42,176 nt of DNA from Clostridia bacterium (GTDB taxonomy: Bacteria > Bacillota > Clostridia > Peptostreptococcales > Acidaminobacteraceae). The stretch is taken from contig JAFGVN010000039.1 of assembly GCA_016937975.1 (NCBI GenBank), positions 1-42,176 of the forward strand. The letters run 5' to 3'. The position numbers and the translations under genes are program-made. Under the pieces are notes generated by a model, which worked only from the letters and a program-made list of their open reading frames with translations, made no database searches and had not been told where the DNA came from. Every line of letters starts with the position of its first letter. The stretch's first letter is position 1. Below are positions 41,410 through 42,176 of this stretch, piece after piece.

Positions 41410-42073
41410 GTTCTATGCAAATAGAACCTTCGTTTTTTGTTGAGTTGACATAGCTTGAGACTTCATAATGCATTAGATACCCAGCTTCCACAGGTTCCAT
41501 TAATCGCTTTAACACCTCATAAGGCGTATTTGGATTTAGCCATAGAGAAGTATCTTCTTCTTTGATAATGACCGGTAAACGATCATGGATGGGTGCCATA
41601 TCTGCATTGGCTTCTGTTGTAATTAAACTAAAGCCATAAGATTTTTCCCCAGTGGTATGATAATATGGATTCCAGATGGCTGCTAGGAAAAGAGGTTGAT
41701 TCTCTCTATGAAATAAATAGGGTGTTTTGGTTTCAGCACGGTGCCATTCATAAAATCCATTGGTTAAGATTAAGCATCGTCTGCTGAAAAAAGCATCTCT
41801 AAAGCTTTTTTTCTCATGAATACTTTCGCTTCTCGCGTTCATGAAAACATAACCATCTTTATCATTTTTAGCGTAAGAAGGGATGAATTTCCATTCCATG
41901 TAGCCAGCTTTGTTTATTGATTTATGCTGAATAATACTCAGTAAAGATTGACCAGGTCCTAAATTATACTTTGGTACAAAATCATCAATGTCCAACTGAT
42001 TGATATCCAAAACACCTTCTAAGATTTGAGCAATCATTTTTTCACTTAAGGTTAATATAACTCTTCCACACAT
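41399..42073 (-). CDS. SOS-response-associated peptidase (SRAP/YedK/HMCES)
   Basis: A 224-residue SRAP protein. The start at ATG 42073 gives the essential MCGR N-terminus, whose Cys2 forms the covalent link to abasic sites; an in-frame TTG at 42100 would bury it and is rejected. Other active-site motifs: MNARSES, GFYEW and APIHDRLPVII (Asn, Glu and His). The protein shields abasic sites in single-stranded DNA. AAGGAG site. The last codons contain the terminator of the convergent bacteriohemerythrin gene. Confidence 0.95.
   Translation of the reverse strand: MCGRVILTLSEKMIAQILEGVLDINQLDIDDFVPKYNLGPGQSLLSIIQHKSINKAGYMEWKFIPSYAKNDKDGYVFMNARSESIHEKKSFRDAFFSRRCLILTNGFYEWHRAETKTPYLFHRENQPLFLAAIWNPYYHTTGEKSYGFSLITTEANADMAPIHDRLPVIIKEEDTSLWLNPNTPYEVLKRLMEPVEAGYLMHYEVSSYVNSTKNEGSICIEPIQ
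41408..41438 (+). terminator. Terminator of bacteriohemerythrin, inside the SRAP gene
   Basis: AGGTTCTAT (41408-41416) pairs perfectly with 41421-41429 around GCAA, then TCGTTTTTT. The stem overlaps the bacteriohemerythrin stop and the C-terminal codons of the convergent SRAP gene. Confidence 0.88.
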
Positions 42074-42164
42074 AAACAACTCCTTTTTTTTATTGTACAA
42101 AATCGCTGCGCGATAGTAAATGCGTAAACGTTTATTGAAATATTCACATAAAAATAGGAAATAT

Positions 42165-42176
42165 GTTTCAATCCAC
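42165..42176. CRISPR. Possible edge of a CRISPR repeat
   Basis: The last 12 bases, GTTTCAATCCAC, equal the inverse complement of the common repeat end GTGGATTGAAAC, seen in many type I-C and related arrays. Only part of one repeat would be inside the window, so no array can be shown. If real, the array would be read toward this window and this would be its leader-distal end. Confidence 0.35.

Overview
The window looks like a chromosomal segment of a low-GC, Gram-positive-type anaerobe of the Bacillota, most likely Clostridia. The signs are very AT-rich intergenic DNA, strong AGGAGG-type ribosome binding sites, several lipoproteins anchored by LxGC/VSC lipoboxes, many short U-tailed terminators, and c-di-GMP, TAXI and bacteriohemerythrin genes. 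The sulfur genes fit a thiosulfate- or sulfur-using fermenter (Fusibacter-like is a guess, not shown). I see no rRNA, tRNA, transposase, integrase or phage gene.

Layout. 1-183: two tandem copies of a foldable ~97-bp element. 330-3370: flavodoxin-like protein plus ABC-2 exporter operon. 3472-7677: small membrane protein, yjdM, a degenerate GGDEF/EAL protein and a type-III asparaginase. 7816-11896: sulfur-trafficking locus, with a split YeeE/YedE transporter, two TusA proteins, a thioredoxin-reductase-like protein and a divergent LysR regulator. 11954-16187: tightly overlapping operon of GT2 glycosyltransferase, ATP-grasp ligase and an SsuACB-like ABC importer. 16188-16665: a gene-free stretch with a near-perfect promoter. 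16666-19594: MATE pump and GT-C membrane glycosyltransferase, convergent. 19828-22632: two lipoprotein rhodaneses sharing a 5'-leader hairpin. 22726-24727: wecE-like and rfbB-like sugar genes. 24867-28660: TAXI binding protein, DUF1850 protein and a dCache-GGDEF-EAL enzyme. 28702-29292: HAD nucleotidase. 29472-39058: an eight-gene operon led by an XRE-B12 regulator. 39093-42073: P5C dehydrogenase, bacteriohemerythrin and SRAP peptidase. The window ends in 12 bases that match the end of a common CRISPR repeat.

The most striking system is the 29472-39058 operon. Its first gene fuses an XRE helix-turn-helix to a cobalamin-binding module that carries the W-x9-EH and E-x-H-x-x-G motifs of the light sensor CarH/LitR, which normally uses a MerR DNA-binding domain. 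It is followed without gaps by an RND pump and adaptor, UV-damage endonuclease UvsE, a TudS-DUF1722 (YbgA-type) protein, a fatty-acid-kinase FakA-FakB fusion, a DUF1295 protein and a DUF2177 protein. DNA photorepair, YbgA, lipid-modifying, DUF1295 and DUF2177 genes are what I associate with LitR/CarH-type light regulons. I infer a B12-dependent, possibly light-responsive membrane and DNA protection operon in an anaerobe.

A second theme is sulfane sulfur. The split thiosulfate transporter, TusA carriers, the reductase-like protein and the two extracytoplasmic rhodaneses could form one uptake and relay route. A shared AACAATCTCACA-type motif lies upstream of the transporter operon and both rhodanese genes. 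A third theme is c-di-GMP signalling: one active-looking enzyme sits where a TAXI transporter permease is expected, and one protein is degenerate.
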